Assembly: GCA_002426025.1 (NCBI GenBank)
Contig: DINP01000120.1
Coordinates: 33,462-49,322 of the forward strand
DNA: 15,861 nucleotides
Source of the DNA: Bacteroidales bacterium UBA5537
GTDB taxonomy: Bacteria; Bacteroidota; Bacteroidia; Bacteroidales; Lentimicrobiaceae
Reading direction: 5' to 3'
A program made the translations under genes and the position numbers. Positions 14,391 to 15,861 of this stretch are shown in pieces (within the stretch, counting starts at the first letter, position 1; every line of letters starts with the position of its first letter). The notes below the pieces were generated by a model. The model had not been told where the DNA came from and made no database searches. It was given only the letters and a program-made list of their open reading frames with translations.

Positions 14391-15767
14391 CTATTTATAG
14401 AATACTTTATATCCCCATGCTGGCAAATCAATCTTTTGTCCTGGTTTAAGTGATGCTTTTTCACCCGAAAAGAGTTCAGAATAATCAGCTTTAAATATAT
14501 CGCCTTTAAGCTCAGCAATAACCGGTTTACTGCTCAGGTTTACGATGGTAAAAACCCTGTTGTTGTCTTTCTGTCGGAGAATGGCAAATACTTTTTCATC
14601 AGACTGGGTATTTATCCTTGTCCAACTTCCTCCATTTAATCCGTTGAAAAGTGCCGGATTCGATTTCTTTAGCTCCAGAATGGTTTTGTAAAATCCGGTC
14701 ATAGGATAATCGCCCCATTCGACAGCATCCTTCTCGAAGAATGCAAGCCTTTTGTTCATTCCCGATTCCTGTCCAGTGTATATCAGAGGCATTCCGGGCA
14801 CTGAAACAGTAAGAACATAAAATGCTTTTACACCATCACCGAGGCGTTCAAACTCTGTTCCATTCCATGAGTTTTCGTCGTGGTTGGTGATAAAGTTCAT
14901 GCGATAGGCATCAGCAGGGTATTGAGAATCGTTCTTTTTCAGGTATTTTTCGATATCGTTTGCTGTATTTTCGCCTTTATAGATTTTATTCATTATGTGA
15001 TGGAATTCCCACCCATAGGTCATATCAAATGCATGATGGTGGCGTGGACTTTCGTCTTCGGCCAACATAAACACCGGTTTAATCTTATCGAGTTCATTGC
15101 GTGTGTTTACCCAGAATTCATCGGGGACCATTCCGGCTACATCACAGCGATATCCATCAATATCGAAGTCTGTAACCCAGTATTTCATCGCGTTAAGCAT
15201 GTAAGCACTCATTTGAGGGTTGCTGAAATTAAATTCAACCACATCGGTCCAATCGTAAGGGGAGAGCATTTTGCCGGTTGAATCTTTCTCATACCAATCA
15301 GGATGCTCTTTTACCAGGGCATTATCCCATGCCGAATGATTCGCAACCCAGTCAACGATTACATACATGCCTAATTCGTGCGCTCTGGCAACGAAGTGTT
15401 TGAAATCGTCCTTTGTCCCGAAATCGGGATTTACCTCCATGTAATCCTTTACAGAATAATAGCTTCCGAGCGTTCCTTTTCGGTTAAGTTCTCCAATAGG
15501 GTTAATTGGCATTATCCACAAAATGTCGGTGCCAAGTTCTTTCAGCCGGGGAAGGTGGGCTTCTAAGGCTCCAAAAGTACCTTCTTTCGTAAACTGCCTG
15601 ACATTAACCTCGTAGATGCTGAGATTTTTACTCCATTCAGGATGTTTTACCTGACCGGGTTCATTATCCTTTTTTTCTTCAGTTATTAATGTTCCAGCGA
15701 AAGCTATCACCGAAATAAATGAGAATAGAAATGTCAATGGTAAGTAAAGTGTGGCTTTGGTTTTCAT
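14391..15767 (-). CDS. Exported glycoside hydrolase family 13 (alpha-amylase family) enzyme
   Basis: 458 residues from the ATG at 15767. An in-frame ATG at 15794 would add nine residues before the signal peptide, so I prefer the inner start, where MKTK plus a hydrophobic run to about residue 25 (IAFA/G) forms a clean signal peptide without lipobox. All four conserved GH13 regions are visible: DWVANH, GYRCDVAG with nucleophile D209, FMLAEDES with acid/base E237, and FITNHDE with D297. A short beta domain ends the protein (PAWGYKVFYK). It is smaller than SusG-type outer-membrane amylases and lacks an added starch-binding or N-terminal cyclomaltodextrinase domain, so it probably acts in the periplasm on maltodextrins. 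It is followed by the GH31 gene on the same transcript; the pair would convert maltodextrin to glucose. Exact specificity within GH13 is not resolvable by eye. Confidence 0.9.
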   Translation of the reverse strand: MKTKATLYLPLTFLFSFISVIAFAGTLITEEKKDNEPGQVKHPEWSKNLSIYEVNVRQFTKEGTFGALEAHLPRLKELGTDILWIMPINPIGELNRKGTLGSYYSVKDYMEVNPDFGTKDDFKHFVARAHELGMYVIVDWVANHSAWDNALVKEHPDWYEKDSTGKMLSPYDWTDVVEFNFSNPQMSAYMLNAMKYWVTDFDIDGYRCDVAGMVPDEFWVNTRNELDKIKPVFMLAEDESPRHHHAFDMTYGWEFHHIMNKIYKGENTANDIEKYLKKNDSQYPADAYRMNFITNHDENSWNGTEFERLGDGVKAFYVLTVSVPGMPLIYTGQESGMNKRLAFFEKDAVEWGDYPMTGFYKTILELKKSNPALFNGLNGGSWTRINTQSDEKVFAILRQKDNNRVFTIVNLSSKPVIAELKGDIFKADYSELFSGEKASLKPGQKIDLPAWGYKVFYK

Positions 15768-15817
15768 ACTGCGATTATTGATTGATAAAATCATTTTGCA
15801 AGCTGCGATTTCTCAGG

Positions 15818-15848
15818 CAAAAGTAATGAAATCTAATGTAAGAAGAAA
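15818..15848 (-). promoter_or_regulatory. Probable promoter of the GH13-GH31 unit
   Basis: On the minus strand TACTTTTG (15818-15825) is a perfect TAnnTTTG. TTTC (15845-15848) lies 19 nt upstream as a one-mismatch -33 element. Transcription would start near 15811, upstream of both candidate ATGs (15794 and 15767). If correct, this GH pair has its own promoter rather than being the tail of a longer operon. Confidence 0.45.
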
Positions 15849-15861
15849 AGTGGAGTTCACG

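Overview
The window looks like chromosomal DNA of an anaerobic or facultative member of the Bacteroidota, probably near Bacteroidales. The signs are a promoter of the Bacteroidota type (TTG-N19-TAnnTTTG at 3271-3300) plus other perfect TAnnTTTG boxes, no clear Shine-Dalgarno sequences, a secreted peptidase very close to Porphyromonas dipeptidyl-peptidase 5, a pRiA4b ORF-3-like protein of the Bacteroidales type, and exported GH13/GH31 glucosidases. I see no phage, transposon, CRISPR array, tRNA or rRNA. The content is mostly conserved chromosomal genes.

Layout. (1) 3227 down to 1, minus strand: a three-gene cluster of an isocitrate/isopropylmalate-type dehydrogenase, a small HD-fold protein and an aconitase/LeuC-family hydro-lyase that runs off the left edge. 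Together they look like a hydroxy-tricarboxylate isomerisation plus oxidative decarboxylation module. The hydro-lyase and the HD protein both have changed catalytic residues, which makes this the least ordinary part of the window. (2) 3430-6428, plus strand: cca (tRNA CCA addition), a pRiA4b ORF-3-like acidic protein, and miaA (tRNA A37 prenylation), a compact tRNA-maturation group; the second and third genes overlap by 7 nt. (3) 6810-6421, minus: a small lipoprotein whose 3' end overlaps that of miaA by 8 nt. (4) 9129-7024, minus: dipeptidyl-peptidase 5, with a strong intrinsic terminator. (5) 9453-11792, plus: a soluble hybrid sensor kinase (PAS-PAS-HisKA-HATPase-REC-REC), divergent from the peptidase gene across a 323-bp region holding direct repeats, hairpins and a -7 box. 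(6) 15794-11862, minus: an exported GH13 amylase-family enzyme followed by an exported GH31 alpha-glucosidase, probably one transcript. A shared bidirectional terminator separates GH31 from the kinase gene.

Functionally, the exported proteins point to periplasmic digestion of peptides (DPP5) and alpha-glucans (GH13 cutting inside chains, GH31 releasing glucose), feeding central metabolism. The dehydrogenase/hydro-lyase cluster would act on the tricarboxylate side of that metabolism. The hybrid kinase is a possible local regulator, but nothing in the sequence proves its targets.
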